A stretch of 64,000 nt of DNA, taken from contig KB906737.1 of assembly GCA_000381585.1 (NCBI GenBank), positions 372,001-436,000 on the forward strand, given 5' to 3'. The notes beneath the pieces were generated by a model that made no database searches, was not told the origin of the DNA, and was given only the letters and a program-made list of their open reading frames with translations. The position numbers and the translations under genes were made by a program. Source of the DNA: Acidobacteriaceae bacterium KBS 83. GTDB taxonomy: Bacteria > Acidobacteriota > Terriglobia > Terriglobales > Acidobacteriaceae. Positions 54,601 to 63,080 of the stretch are shown here, one piece after another (within the stretch, counting starts at the first letter, position 1; each line of letters begins with the position of its first letter).

Positions 54601-55864
54601 CCGATCCGGTCACCGTCACCTGCGTGGCGTTGGCCGCGCTCACGGTCAGAGTGGACGAGCCGCCTGCACCAATCGAGATGGGATTCGCGGCGATGGTTAC
54701 GGTCGGTAGCGGTGGAGGAGTAGCGACGATGCTCACGGTCGCGGTCGCGGCAGCCTTGCCTCCCGCGCCGGTAGCCGTCGCCGTGTAGGTGGCGGTTGTC
54801 ATGGGAGAGACAGCTTGCGTTCCGCCGTTTGCAGCCAGGGCATAGCTGCTGCCGTCAGAGCCAGTGATGGTGACGGCGCTCGCATTCATCGCGGTCACAG
54901 TGAGAGTGGACGAGCCGCCTGGAGCAATCGAAGTGGGATTCGCGGTGATGGATACGGTCGGCACCGGTGGCGGGGTAGCGACGACGCTCACGGTAGCTGT
55001 AGCGGTGACCTCGCCTCCCGCGCCGGTGGCGGTCGCGGTGTAGGTAGCGGTTGCCGAGGGACTGACAGCTTGTGTGCCACCGGTCGCTGACAGGTCGTAG
55101 CTACTGCCATCCGATCCGCTTACCGTCACCTGCGAGGCTTTGGTCGCACTTACGGTGAGAGTGGATGAGCCGCCTGGAGCAATGGAAGTGGGATTCGCGG
55201 TGATGGTGACCTTAGGCGCCCCCGGTGGCGGCGGAGGGCTGACTGTCACGGTCGCGGTCGCGGTGGCCTTGCCTCCGGAGCCGGTGGCGGTCGCGGTATA
55301 GGTGGCGGTTGCCGAGGGACTGACGGCTTGCGTGCCGCCAGTCGCAGAGAGGTTATAGCTGCTGGCATCCGATCCAGTTACGGTCACCTGGGTGGCGTTG
55401 GTCGCACTGACGGTCAGCGTGGACGTGTCGCCGGCGGTGATGGAAGCGGGATGCGCTGTGATGGTGACGGTGGGCGCGCCTGCGGGCGGCGGCTGAGCGC
55501 TGACTGTCACGGTGGCGGCTGCGGTGGCATTGCCTCCCTTGCCGGCGGCGGTCGCGGTATAGGTGGCGGTTGCCGAGGGGCTGACGCCTTGCGTGCCACC
55601 AGTTGCCGACAGGTTATAACTGGTGCCGTCCGATCCTGTGACAGTCACCTGAGTCGCGTTGCTTGCACTGACGTTCAAAGTGGACGAGCCGCCGGCGGAG
55701 ATGGAGGCCGGGCTCGGTGCGATGGTCACCGTCGGGGCGGCAGCCGGATCCGATTGCGCAGTCATCACCAGTCCGCATCCCGCGACAATCAGCAAGAGTG
55801 GAAGCAGGAAGATCGCCGCCAAAGGCGAGGAGACCTTGTGGAACCTGTGCGGACGCATCTTCAT
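51653..55864 (-). CDS. Lipoprotein phosphoesterase (phospholipase C/acid phosphatase family) with ten Ig-like repeats
   Basis: 1403 residues from ATG 55864. Lipobox LIVAGC places the lipidated cysteine at residue 30. Ten tandem Ig-like repeats of 81-86 residues (about 44-885) each carry TVTI..NPTSI, SSTLTVSA, VTGSDGSSY and TYTATATG. The catalytic part (about 886-1403) is a phosphoesterase of the PlcC/acid phosphatase type: MMQENHTFDNYFG binds metal, with GFVHNAEGFNNG, DRWFSPMASKSNPNR and FFSYDEGGGPYDHVPP. The repeats probably extend the enzyme from the surface. The last repeats are nearly identical to each other at the DNA level. Confidence 0.9.
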   Translation of the reverse strand: MKMRPHRFHKVSSPLAAIFLLPLLLIVAGCGLVMTAQSDPAAAPTVTIAPSPASISAGGSSTLNVSASNATQVTVTGSDGTSYNLSATGGTQGVSPSATATYTATAAGKGGNATAAATVTVSAQPPPAGAPTVTITAHPASITAGDTSTLTVSATNATQVTVTGSDASSYNLSATGGTQAVSPSATATYTATATGSGGKATATATVTVSPPPPPGAPKVTITANPTSIAPGGSSTLTVSATKASQVTVSGSDGSSYDLSATGGTQAVSPSATATYTATATGAGGEVTATATVSVVATPPPVPTVSITANPTSIAPGGSSTLTVTAMNASAVTITGSDGSSYALAANGGTQAVSPMTTATYTATATGAGGKAAATATVSIVATPPPLPTVTIAANPISIGAGGSSTLTVSAANATQVTVTGSDGSSYNLSATGGTQAVSPAATATYTATARGAGGTATATATVSVVATPPHAPTVAIIANPASINAGSSSTLTVSAANATAVTVTGSDGSSFALAANGGTQVVTPAATATYTATATGAGGTATATATVSVAAAAPTVTITANPTSITAGGSSTLTVTATNATAVTVTGSDGNSYALSANGGAQAVSPAATATYTAKATGSGGNATATVTVTLAKEPPATVTISASPTSITAGASSTLTVTATHATAVFVTGSDGSSYTLAAAGGTQVATPTTTTTYTAKATGSGGNATATVTVTVAKEPPATVTISANPTSITAGASSTLTVTATHATAVSVTGADGSSYTLAATGGTQVATPTATTTYTAKATGSGGNATATVTVTVAKEPPATVTISASPTSITAGASSTLTVTATHATAVSVTGSDGSSYTLTPTGGTQVVTPATTTNYTAEATSAGGNASATATVIVTAPGSTQAINHVIFMMQENHTFDNYFGMLNPYRHANHLDTGDDGNVYNVDGIDDKLNTSNETNEGVSIPLFKFKSSCIDDASSAWIESFGDVSRYNFLASRPILLDGFVHNAEGFNNGCAASGHCSGDFTDTTGKRAMGYYDQDFLNYYYYMASQFAVSDRWFSPMASKSNPNRIATYGGGTTQGLAYDPGYDDHVGSLNIPNIFQALDNAGVSWKVYYSDTAGECGVGDDDCGSGVDNYPATALGYVTYTKKYLYPNPSHAACTGTTQKSSVVGDPTNYFCIDPSRVAPISAYYTDLTNGALASFTFIEPGYGITDEHPGSFQPVLLGQQQMAKIINAFMASPEWKDGVFFFSYDEGGGPYDHVPPVPHHSNDNTDPALGVIPDIASISVNPDKYKPCLPATPPATTHCDLRTNSPGAHSGDAAAIDGFGAQIGFRVPNMVISPFTRRHYVSHIPMDHTAVIKFIEDRFIGNHSYITARDAAQHNLLDFFDFTNVPWAAPPTPPLPATNSSLGRNTCTPANM
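52996..55740 (-). repeat. Ten tandem ~250-bp repeats inside the phosphoesterase gene (approximate limits)
   Basis: The repeats encode the Ig-like domains. The three proximal to the catalytic domain (about 53220-53960) have a 249-bp period and are almost the same at DNA level over long tracts, such as ACGGTCAAGGTCGAGGATGC on the plus strand; the others differ more. The left limit given is approximate; the repeat end proper is near 53210. Confidence 0.7.
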
Positions 55865-56168
55865 TGCGTGTTTTCGCTCACTGGTAGATGGGATTGAAAG
55901 CAACAAGGGCCGAAAGCAGGAAAAAGAAATCCAAGGTCTCCGCTCTCTATCGGAACGGATGACATCGTGCCTGCCTGCACGTGCCGGGACCTAGCTCCGG
56001 CGAAGGGGGGAGACGCAGGTGGTTCTGACTAGAGGTATCGAAAGTCGCTAACTGCGTCTACGAGTTTCTCGTTCTGTGATATTCGACCGTACTGCCAGCC
56101 GGTAACAAAAAACGATTACGCAGGATGGTGAGCGGCCGTTTCGACAATATATTGCCAGCGACAGATGA
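55865..56168. other. 304-bp intergenic region, nothing recognised
   Basis: Between the phosphoesterase start and the end of the channel gene. I saw no ORF, hairpin with T-run or repeat worth calling; the promoter of the phosphoesterase should be here. Confidence 0.5.
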
Positions 56169-57188
56169 CTAGCTAGTGAAAAGCTGCTCTAGCTGCTGCA
56201 AGCCGGGGCGCTCGCCCATGACAATGAGATAGTCACCGGGTGCGATGGCGGAGTCTGGCGGCGGATTAAAGATAGTTTGGCCTCCGTGTTTCCGAATTGC
56301 GAGCACGATCACGCCGGAGCTTCTCAGGTCGGGGAGTTGTGCGAGTGTCTTGCCTACGAATGCGCTGTTTGAGTCGATCGAGACCTGCTCGGTCGTGACC
56401 GTCGATCCCACATCACTTCTTGCGAAATCCAGAAACTCAACGACGTGAGGCCGGAGCAACGCATCGGCAAGCTGACGCCCTGCCATTGCGTACGGAGTGA
56501 AGACGGTGTCAGCTCCGGCGCGGCGCAACTTCTCGCCGGCCTCTTCTTCAGAGGCTCTGGTCACAACAGTGAGCCTTGGGTTCAGAGTTTTCGCGGAAAG
56601 AATAATGAAGAGGTTTTCGGCATCGGAGGGTAACGCGGCGATGAGCCCGCTGGCGCGGAGCACACCGGCCTCGCGAAGGCTGTCATCACGTGTGGCATCC
56701 GCTACGACGGCCAGCATGCCTGCGCTCTCCGCCTTTGCGACACGCTGCTCGTTACGGTCGATCACCAGAAAGGGAGCGTTTGCGCGCAGCATTTCATAGG
56801 AGGCGTTGCGGCCGACGCGGCCAAAGCCGCAGACGATGAAGTGGTTCTGTAGATGATCGATCATGCGTTTCTTCCTGCGTTTGCCAAACGGATCCTGTAA
56901 TTCGAGTTCGATGATGGTTTGGGTCATCGCGCCAAACGAGACGAACAGCGCAGTGACTCCAAAGAGAATGAGAATCGAATTGAAGACGCGCCCAGCGTGG
57001 CTGAGCGGGTGCAGCTCCTGATAACCGATGGTGGTGATGGTGGTGAGGGTCATGTAGAAGCCCTCGAACCATGAAAAGTCTTCGATCAGCACGAAGCCGG
57101 TTGTGCCGGCGATCAGCGTGATACAGAGCAGTCCGCCGATGAGAAGGGCGCGGCGAACCAAAATGCTGCGAAACAGGCGGCTGGGCAT
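56169..57188 (-). CDS. Two-helix potassium-channel-like protein with TrkA (RCK) domains
   Basis: 339 residues from ATG 57188. Two membrane helices flank a pore loop; the filter reads TTIGYQE (52-58) where GYG is usual. A TrkA-N domain follows, with the nucleotide loop CGFGRVGR near 120-127, then a TrkA-C domain to the end (VGKTLAQLPDLRSSGVIVLAI, GDYLIVMG). It should gate ion flow, probably K+, in answer to nucleotide or ligand. The altered filter makes selectivity uncertain. Confidence 0.9.
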   Translation of the reverse strand: MPSRLFRSILVRRALLIGGLLCITLIAGTTGFVLIEDFSWFEGFYMTLTTITTIGYQELHPLSHAGRVFNSILILFGVTALFVSFGAMTQTIIELELQDPFGKRRKKRMIDHLQNHFIVCGFGRVGRNASYEMLRANAPFLVIDRNEQRVAKAESAGMLAVVADATRDDSLREAGVLRASGLIAALPSDAENLFIILSAKTLNPRLTVVTRASEEEAGEKLRRAGADTVFTPYAMAGRQLADALLRPHVVEFLDFARSDVGSTVTTEQVSIDSNSAFVGKTLAQLPDLRSSGVIVLAIRKHGGQTIFNPPPDSAIAPGDYLIVMGERPGLQQLEQLFTS

Positions 57189-57296
57189 AGAGATATTCCG
57201 CAGAGAGTTCAGGGCGTGATGGTACTCCCCAGATCTTGGCATGTGGCAAGCGCAACGATTGGGAAAGAAAAGAGCGAGGTTCCCGCGAATGGCTCG

Positions 57297-58031
57297 TCAG
57301 CCGCGCTCGTAGTGGAAGTGGAATTCCTGCTCGCTCGAGACGGGCACGCCATCTTTGGTCGCCGGGGTGAAGAGCCACTGCTTCACGGTGGCGATCACTT
57401 CCTGATCGATCGATGGTTCGAGGCCTTTGAGCAGAGTCAGTTGAGTGATTTTGCCGTGCTCGTCAATGACGGCGTCGAGGATGACGTCGCCTTTGGTGCC
57501 GTGAGCGAGTGCGGAGAGATCCGGATGCGGATAGGGAAATTGCTGCAGCAAAGCGATTCGGATGTCGCCTTCGCCGAGACCACTCTCGGTGGTGTTGCTG
57601 GTCCCCGCATCGGCCCTTGGCGGCTGAGGGGGCGCGGATTTGTCGACGATTTCGCGCTTTCTTCCAGTCTTTGTTTCGCTGGTGCGATTGCTGCGGACGG
57701 GAGAGTCGGTCGCCGAGGGCTTGCGGCTGCCTGGGCTGTAATAGGTGAGAAGGGTGAGTCCCCTAGCCGTGCCCGGAAGTTTGAAGGGAGCGATCCGGGG
57801 CGTGCGATGCATCCAGACGGCGATGGCTAGCAGGATCGCAGCGTGGACAGCGACGGAGAGCAGGGGGCCCTGCGAGGGGATGCGGCGAAATGGGGGGCCG
57901 GGTTCCAGACCGTTTTCACAAATACTGTGTCTGGCCTGGCAGTCGCGAAGAGCAGCTTTTCTTGACGGGAAAGCTGCGTCGAGTGCGTCTCGGCGGCTAT
58001 ACCTTTTGTGAAAACGGCTTAGCGGCATCAT
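57297..58031 (-). CDS. TonB-like energy transducer
   Basis: 244 residues from ATG 58031 or the next ATG (58028), which has AGGAG six bases ahead. A basic N-terminal stretch (1-53) precedes one membrane helix (about 54-75, GPLLSVAVHAAILLAIAVW). A Pro/Ser/Lys-rich linker leads to a TonB C-terminal domain (GDVILDAVIDEHGKITQL, VKQWLFTPATKDG). It would carry energy from ExbBD to outer-membrane receptors; neither exbB/D nor a receptor gene is in the window. The N-terminal 41 codons contain an inverted-repeat element (57910-58017). Confidence 0.85.
   Translation of the reverse strand: MMPLSRFHKRYSRRDALDAAFPSRKAALRDCQARHSICENGLEPGPPFRRIPSQGPLLSVAVHAAILLAIAVWMHRTPRIAPFKLPGTARGLTLLTYYSPGSRKPSATDSPVRSNRTSETKTGRKREIVDKSAPPQPPRADAGTSNTTESGLGEGDIRIALLQQFPYPHPDLSALAHGTKGDVILDAVIDEHGKITQLTLLKGLEPSIDQEVIATVKQWLFTPATKDGVPVSSEQEFHFHYERG
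57910..58017. repeat. MITE/REP-like inverted-repeat element inside the tonB-like gene
   Basis: Perfect 13-bp inverted ends, CCGTTTTCACAAA (57910-57922) and its complement (58005-58017), enclose 82 bp. An inner 8-bp hairpin, GCAGCTTT/AAAGCTGC, is also present. The whole 108-bp unit is in frame with the gene and encodes about 36 residues of the basic N-terminus. Confidence 0.55.
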
Positions 58032-58218
58032 GCACTCCTGGATCGATCTGGATCGTCCTGATGGGGTCCGCTTCCGCCCTATCGTCTGATTATCCGGCTC
58101 GACCGGACGATCGTGATGTGAAATCTCTCGTTGAACTTTAGACGCGGCAGGTCTCGAAGGGGCGACATGACGCCGTTGCGGGCTGAAGTTCGCAGTAAGG
58201 GCAAAGCGCCCGAAGTAC

Positions 58219-60238
58219 TCAGGCTGGTCCCTTCGTACCCGTCTGCTCTAGTTGCTTCTCGACGATGGGCCGCCATTCGGTCTGAGATGCCGGCTCCATG
58301 TCACGGATGCGGCGCATGGCTGTTGTATACGCCGCGCGCGCACCTGTCAGGTCTACGGTGGCGGCGAGCGCGTCACCGAGCGCGAGGTTAGCGTCGAAGC
58401 CTTCGGGAACCAGCGCCACCGCGTTGCGCGCTGCACGGAGGGCCGCCTGTGGATCGCTTTTAGGTTTGTCTCGCGCTTGCTGCTCGTATTGAAGGGCTGC
58501 TGCTTCGGGGCAATGCGAAGTCCCCATTGAAGACCGCGACGCCATTGGCAATGACGTCGTCGGGCTGGCGCACAAAGAGACTCTGGTAAGGATTCCGTAC
58601 ACGGGTGCCGAACTCGAAGCCATTGAGATCGGCAAAGCTGATGAGAATGGGGCCATGGACGACCGGATGCAGAGCGATGTCCTGCTCGTACATGGTGTCG
58701 AGCGTGGGGAGAAGCTTGCAGGGGATGCCGTAGTCACTAGGAAGAAGGAACGGCGCCGGGAAGTAGGCAAACCAGCATTCGGTGACGTGGTGCGCATCCA
58801 CCCACTGCTTCGTCCACTTCAGTTCCTGGCCCCACTCAGTGGCGGAGTCGGAGAAGCAGAGGTGCGTTTTTGTGGGGCCACCCCAGAAGACGTTGGCGTA
58901 TGGCATATAGTTCGGAAACATGCGGAGAGAGTCGACGACGTGCCATGCGAGCAGCGCAATCACAACCGAGGCCCATGCCTTGCGCCGGCAAGCGAGCGCT
59001 GCCGTGCCCGCACCCGCGAGAGCAAAAGCGAATGGAAATAGGGGCAACACGTGGCGCACGCCGATGTTGAGCGGGCCGGCCATGGCGACGGCGAGATAGA
59101 AGATGGCGGGCAGCGCGAGGAAGAAGAGTTCGCGCGGGCGGCGAACTCGACCTGTGGCGAAGGCATAGATGGAAAGTGCGAGCAGTCCCAGTACGCCGAC
59201 GCTCCACTTGAGCGAGAGCAGCGCGGGGAAATAGAACCATTGTCCGTGCGCGTAGAGCTAGCCGAAGATGTAGGTCGGCATGAAGGTGCCGACGCGCTGC
59301 ACATCCACAAGGCCATACAGGTAGCTCTGCGGCAGCAGATGATAGTGCGCGGAGAAAGAAACCAGATGACGCGTGAGCGGAGAGACGTCCGAGAGCTGAC
59401 CGGCAAGCGGCGGGAGATCGACGCCGACCGGATGCACGGCGAAGCGAAAGCTGTAGACGCTCCAGAGAACAACGAGCGCGATGGCTCCGATGGCGGCCAG
59501 GCTGAGCTGCATGCGCGCGACGTAGCGGCCGGGCCATTGCCGCGTTGTCTTCCATCGGGCGGCCAACTCTCCAGCGGCGAGCAAACACAGGATGGCGAGG
59601 ATTGCAATGACGGAATGCTTGGCCGCGAGGGAGAGCCCGACGACGAGGCCGCAGAGCAGGGCGCGCTGCCAGCGCATCGCTTTGACGAATCGATAGAAGG
59701 TGTAGACCGAAGCAAAGAAGCCGCATGCAGCGCCCATGTCGGTGGTGACGAAGGGCGCGTTGGTGAGCACGGTTGGATCGAAGACAAAGAGCGTCATCGC
59801 GATCAGACCCGCAGTGGCGCCGAACATCTCGCTTCCGGCAAGAAAAAGCAGTAGGGCCAGCGTGAGCGCGAAGACCAGAACGGTCATGTGGATGCGGAAG
59901 AGCAGCGTGTCCGCGCTGTAATATCCGCCGTACTTGGGATCGTTGCGGAAGAGCAGCTCGCGGCCGCCATAGTAGGACTCGGACTTGAAGAATCGGCCCT
60001 GCCGGGGAGCGATTTTGAGATCGAGTGGCAGAAGCGGCAGGGTTGCTACGAGCTTGACCAGCGGCGGATGCTCCGGGTTGAGGCTGTACTCGCGGTGTTT
60101 CCAGTTCATGTAGCCGGCATAGATGTGATCGCCCTCATCCCAACTGGGCGATTCCTGTCGTGTGGACAAGCCGACCTCGGCCACCATGACCAGCAGCAGA
60201 AAGGAGACCGCTGCCCAGACACCGACTTTTCTCTGCAA
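58219..60238 (-). pseudogene. Disrupted PMT/ArnT-like (GT39-type) membrane glycosyltransferase with C-terminal helical extension
   Basis: Read from ATG 60238, a protein with several membrane helices and the early DEGDHIYAGY motif of dolichyl-mannosyltransferase-like enzymes runs to an in-frame TAG at 59260-59258. The same frame goes on without another stop (LYAHGQWFYFP, AMAGPLNIGVRHVLPL) to 58460. There an extra base in a four-C run (58507-58510) shifts the frame; removing one base joins VFNGDFALP to EAAALQYEQQ and a TPR-like end (ALVPEGFDANLALGDALAA) stopping at 58219. Two independent breaks mean the gene is dead, unless they are assembly errors. The full product would be about 670 residues. 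Confidence 0.8.
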
Positions 60239-60289
60239 GCGCCTTCCCCCGAACTGCGATGATATCGCGGCACGCGCGCGGAGACGGCG

Positions 60290-60928
60290 CTACGCGTTCA
60301 GCGGAAAGCGTTCGCGGATTTCGTAGCGTGATTCTTCGGGCGGGGGGACGCTTTCGTAGAGGACGAAAGATTCCGCAGTGAAGCTAGAGAAATGCGGCGG
60401 CGGAGTAATTTGTAACTTAAGATTGCGGAATTCTCTGTCTCGGCCTCTTCCCTTTCGGCGCGCGAGAGTGATGTGGGGATGGTACGGGCGATCTTCCGGA
60501 GCGAAGCCGCAAGGCGCTGTGGCTGCGGTGACCGACTGCTGGAGCGCGAGGAGCTGCGGGGTGACGTCGACGTCGACGAAGAGGACGCCGGCACGGGGGA
60601 AGGTGCCGAGCGAGCCGAGCTGGATGTGGACGGGGATGTGGTGCAGCTCGCGCAGACGGGCGACGACGCACTCGAACTGTTGGGTCGTGGTGCTGCCCAG
60701 AAATTGCAGCGTGATGTGCCAGGATTCAGGTGCGGACCAGCGGAGGCCGTCAGTAGCTTTGGGTCGCATGCGATTGGCCAGAGTTACGAGGTCGTTTGCG
60801 GTGGCGCTGGCCAGCGGAATGCCGATGAACAGGCGCAGGACTGGCCGTCCCGGCAAAGGCGCCTGCAGCGCGTTTTGCCTGGTTCGCTCCCTTTGGTCGC
60901 TCACATCCGTATCCTGAAAAGCCTTCAT
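60290..60928 (-). CDS. thpR: RNA 2',3'-cyclic phosphodiesterase (2H family)
   Basis: 212 residues from ATG 60928; the frame upstream is a shadow of kynU. Two HxTx motifs, HITL at 71-74 and HITL at 152-155, form the active site of 2H phosphoesterases that open 2',3'-cyclic phosphates on RNA (LigT/ThpR). A LRLFIGIPL strand starts the domain near residue 31; the 30 residues before are not conserved. It lies 19 bp after kynU and may share its transcript. Confidence 0.9.
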   Translation of the reverse strand: MKAFQDTDVSDQRERTRQNALQAPLPGRPVLRLFIGIPLASATANDLVTLANRMRPKATDGLRWSAPESWHITLQFLGSTTTQQFECVVARLRELHHIPVHIQLGSLGTFPRAGVLFVDVDVTPQLLALQQSVTAATAPCGFAPEDRPYHPHITLARRKGRGRDREFRNLKLQITPPPHFSSFTAESFVLYESVPPPEESRYEIRERFPLNA

Positions 60929-60947
60929 AAGACATTCCAAATACCGC

Positions 60948-62168
60948 TCATGTTGCAGTGCTGACGGCGAGGACGGATGCGAGCGTGGCGGCGGCCTGTC
61001 GGAGGTCGCCGTCGCGCGTGAGGTAGTCGGGGCAGAGGCGAAGCCAGGGGCCGCGTGCGTCGGTAGTGATGCCGCGCTGCTCGAGGTCTTGCGCGAGGGA
61101 CGCGGCGGCGGGGTGTTCGATGGTGAGGAAGGCGCCGTGCTGCTCGTCGGCACCCTGCGCGGCAATACCTGCCTCGGCGAGATAACGCTTGAGGCGAGTG
61201 AGGCGTTCGAGCGAGAAGGCGCGGATGCGATCGACGCCCAGGGCGAGTGTGAGCTGCTGGCCGGCGCGGGTCTGGTAGTACGTGAGGACAGGCGGGGTGG
61301 ACTCGAGGAAGGCATCGCCGCCGGGGGCGAAACGCGGCGGGTTGGGCCGATCGTAGAGAAACGGCATTTCCTTGGCGAACCAGCCGATATCGATGGGCTG
61401 GAGGCCGGAGTCAAGTGCATCGGGCGAGATATAGAGGAAGGCCGCGCCGGGGCCGCCGCGGAGGTATTTGTAGCTACCACCGATTACAAAATCAGCTCGC
61501 ATCGCGGTGACATTGACGGGGATGACACCGATGGCGTGATAGGCATCGACGAGGAGGCGCGCGCCGTGCTGATGGCATGCATCGGCGAGGCGATCGAGAT
61601 CGGGAACGATCTGGCCGGTGGTGAAGAGGACCTGCGAGACAATGACCAACTGCGCGTTGGGCGTGGCTGCGAATAGCGGTGCAAGGTCGACGGTGCCGTC
61701 GGATGCGCGGCACGAGACGGATTCCAGATGGATGCGACCGACGGCGGCGTATTGCTTGAGGATGATGTCGACGGAGTCGAACTCGGAGGTAGTCGAGAGG
61801 ACGCGCGGGACGTCACTGGATCCATTTGGCAGCGCGTTGAGGATGGTGCGGAGGCCCTGACCGGCGGAGACCTTCGGGATGATGCAGTCGGCGCGCCGGG
61901 CGCCGATGAGCTGCGCTATGCGGGCGCGGTGCTGCTGCTCTTCCTCCTGCCACGGGTCCCACGCGTTGTGGAGTCTGGTTTGCCAATGCGCGAAGCCTTC
62001 GCGGAGATCGACCTCGGTCTGGTCAAGCGGGCGGCCAAGGGAGTGGTTCGCGAGATAGATGCCGGGCATGGCGAGCGTGCGCGAGAAGAGCGGATAGATG
62101 TGGCGGCGCAGCGCTTCTTCCGTGAGTGGGCCGGCACCGAGGGGGGCGACTGCGTCATTGATATTCAT
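60948..62168 (-). CDS. kynU: Kynureninase
   Basis: 406 residues. PLP enzyme that cleaves kynurenine to anthranilate and alanine (or 3-hydroxykynurenine to 3-hydroxyanthranilate). Lys234 in GGSYKYLRGGPG binds PLP; YLANHSLGRPL near the N-terminus and DAYHAIGVIPV near 208-218 are family motifs. It is 12 bp after tryptophan 2,3-dioxygenase, so the pair forms a tryptophan breakdown operon. The kynurenine formamidase step is not seen nearby. Confidence 0.94.
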   Translation of the reverse strand: MNINDAVAPLGAGPLTEEALRRHIYPLFSRTLAMPGIYLANHSLGRPLDQTEVDLREGFAHWQTRLHNAWDPWQEEEQQHRARIAQLIGARRADCIIPKVSAGQGLRTILNALPNGSSDVPRVLSTTSEFDSVDIILKQYAAVGRIHLESVSCRASDGTVDLAPLFAATPNAQLVIVSQVLFTTGQIVPDLDRLADACHQHGARLLVDAYHAIGVIPVNVTAMRADFVIGGSYKYLRGGPGAAFLYISPDALDSGLQPIDIGWFAKEMPFLYDRPNPPRFAPGGDAFLESTPPVLTYYQTRAGQQLTLALGVDRIRAFSLERLTRLKRYLAEAGIAAQGADEQHGAFLTIEHPAAASLAQDLEQRGITTDARGPWLRLCPDYLTRDGDLRQAAATLASVLAVSTAT

Positions 62169-62180
62169 TCTTTGGGATCT

Positions 62181-63035
62181 TCATACTTTTGGCGCCTCAG
62201 TCCGGGAGGCGAGTAGCTCGGGGAAGAACGTGAGCTCGAGCGCCTGACGGAGAAAGCCGACACCGGAGGAGCCGCCGGTGCCGCGACGGAAGCCGATAAT
62301 GCGCTCCACGGTTTTGAGATGGCGGAAGCGCCAGAGTTGGAAGTATTCCTCCACGTCGACCAGCTTTTCGCACATCTCATAGGCTTCCCAGTGCTGCTTC
62401 GCGTTGCGATAAATCTCGCGGAAGATCTCGACTAGGGTTTCGTTGCGGATGTAGGGCGCTGACCAATCGCGGTCGAGGCAGGCGGCGGGGATGTTGTAGC
62501 CGCGGCGCGCGAGATAGTGGAGGAACTCGTCATAGAGGCTGGGTGAGTTGAGCGCGCGAAGGAGATCTTCGTAGACGGTGTGGTCATGTGCGAAGACCTG
62601 GATGGTTTCAGCGTTCTTGTTACCGAGAAGAAACTCGAGTTTGCGGTATTGGAAAGACTGGAAGCCGGAGGCGTTGCCGAGGACGCCACGGAACTCCATG
62701 TACTCGGATGGGGTGAGGGTTTCGAGTACGGCCCACTGGTCGAAGAGCTGCATCTGGACGAGTTTGACCCGGGAGAGGATTTTGAGCGTGGGTGGCAGGC
62801 GGTCATCGCGGATGTGGTCGATCGCAGCGGTGAGCTCGTGGATGATGAGCTTGATCCAGAGCTCGGCGACCTGATGCTGAATGATGAAGAGCATCTCGTC
62901 GTGGTGCGGCGGATCGGATAGCGGACGCTGCTGCGCGAGGAGACCTTCTAGTGAAAGGTAGCTGGAGTAACTGAGTTTTCCGGCGAAGTCGCGGACGATG
63001 GTGGGTTCGACGGGGCGTTGGTTGGTGTCTGTCAT
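62181..63035 (-). CDS. kynA: Tryptophan 2,3-dioxygenase
   Basis: 284 residues from ATG 63035 with AGGT five bases ahead; a GTG four codons upstream is possible. Heme enzyme that opens the indole ring to N-formylkynurenine. The LSYSSYLSLEGLLAQQRP, HHDEMLFIIQHQVAELW and RFRHLKTVERIIGFRRGTGGS motifs are those of the bacterial homotetrameric enzyme. First gene of the kynA-kynU-thpR row. Confidence 0.95.
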   Translation of the reverse strand: MTDTNQRPVEPTIVRDFAGKLSYSSYLSLEGLLAQQRPLSDPPHHDEMLFIIQHQVAELWIKLIIHELTAAIDHIRDDRLPPTLKILSRVKLVQMQLFDQWAVLETLTPSEYMEFRGVLGNASGFQSFQYRKLEFLLGNKNAETIQVFAHDHTVYEDLLRALNSPSLYDEFLHYLARRGYNIPAACLDRDWSAPYIRNETLVEIFREIYRNAKQHWEAYEMCEKLVDVEEYFQLWRFRHLKTVERIIGFRRGTGGSSGVGFLRQALELTFFPELLASRTEAPKV

Positions 63036-63080
63036 GTTGACCTGCACAAAATGGTACCGCCGCGGCCCAGCCGTGCGATA

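Noticed and set aside
59258-59260. In-frame TAG considered as a recoded (pyrrolysine-type) codon
   Set aside because: No pyrrolysine genes or recoding context are known for this kind of organism, and a second, unrelated frameshift in the same gene points to decay or sequencing error.
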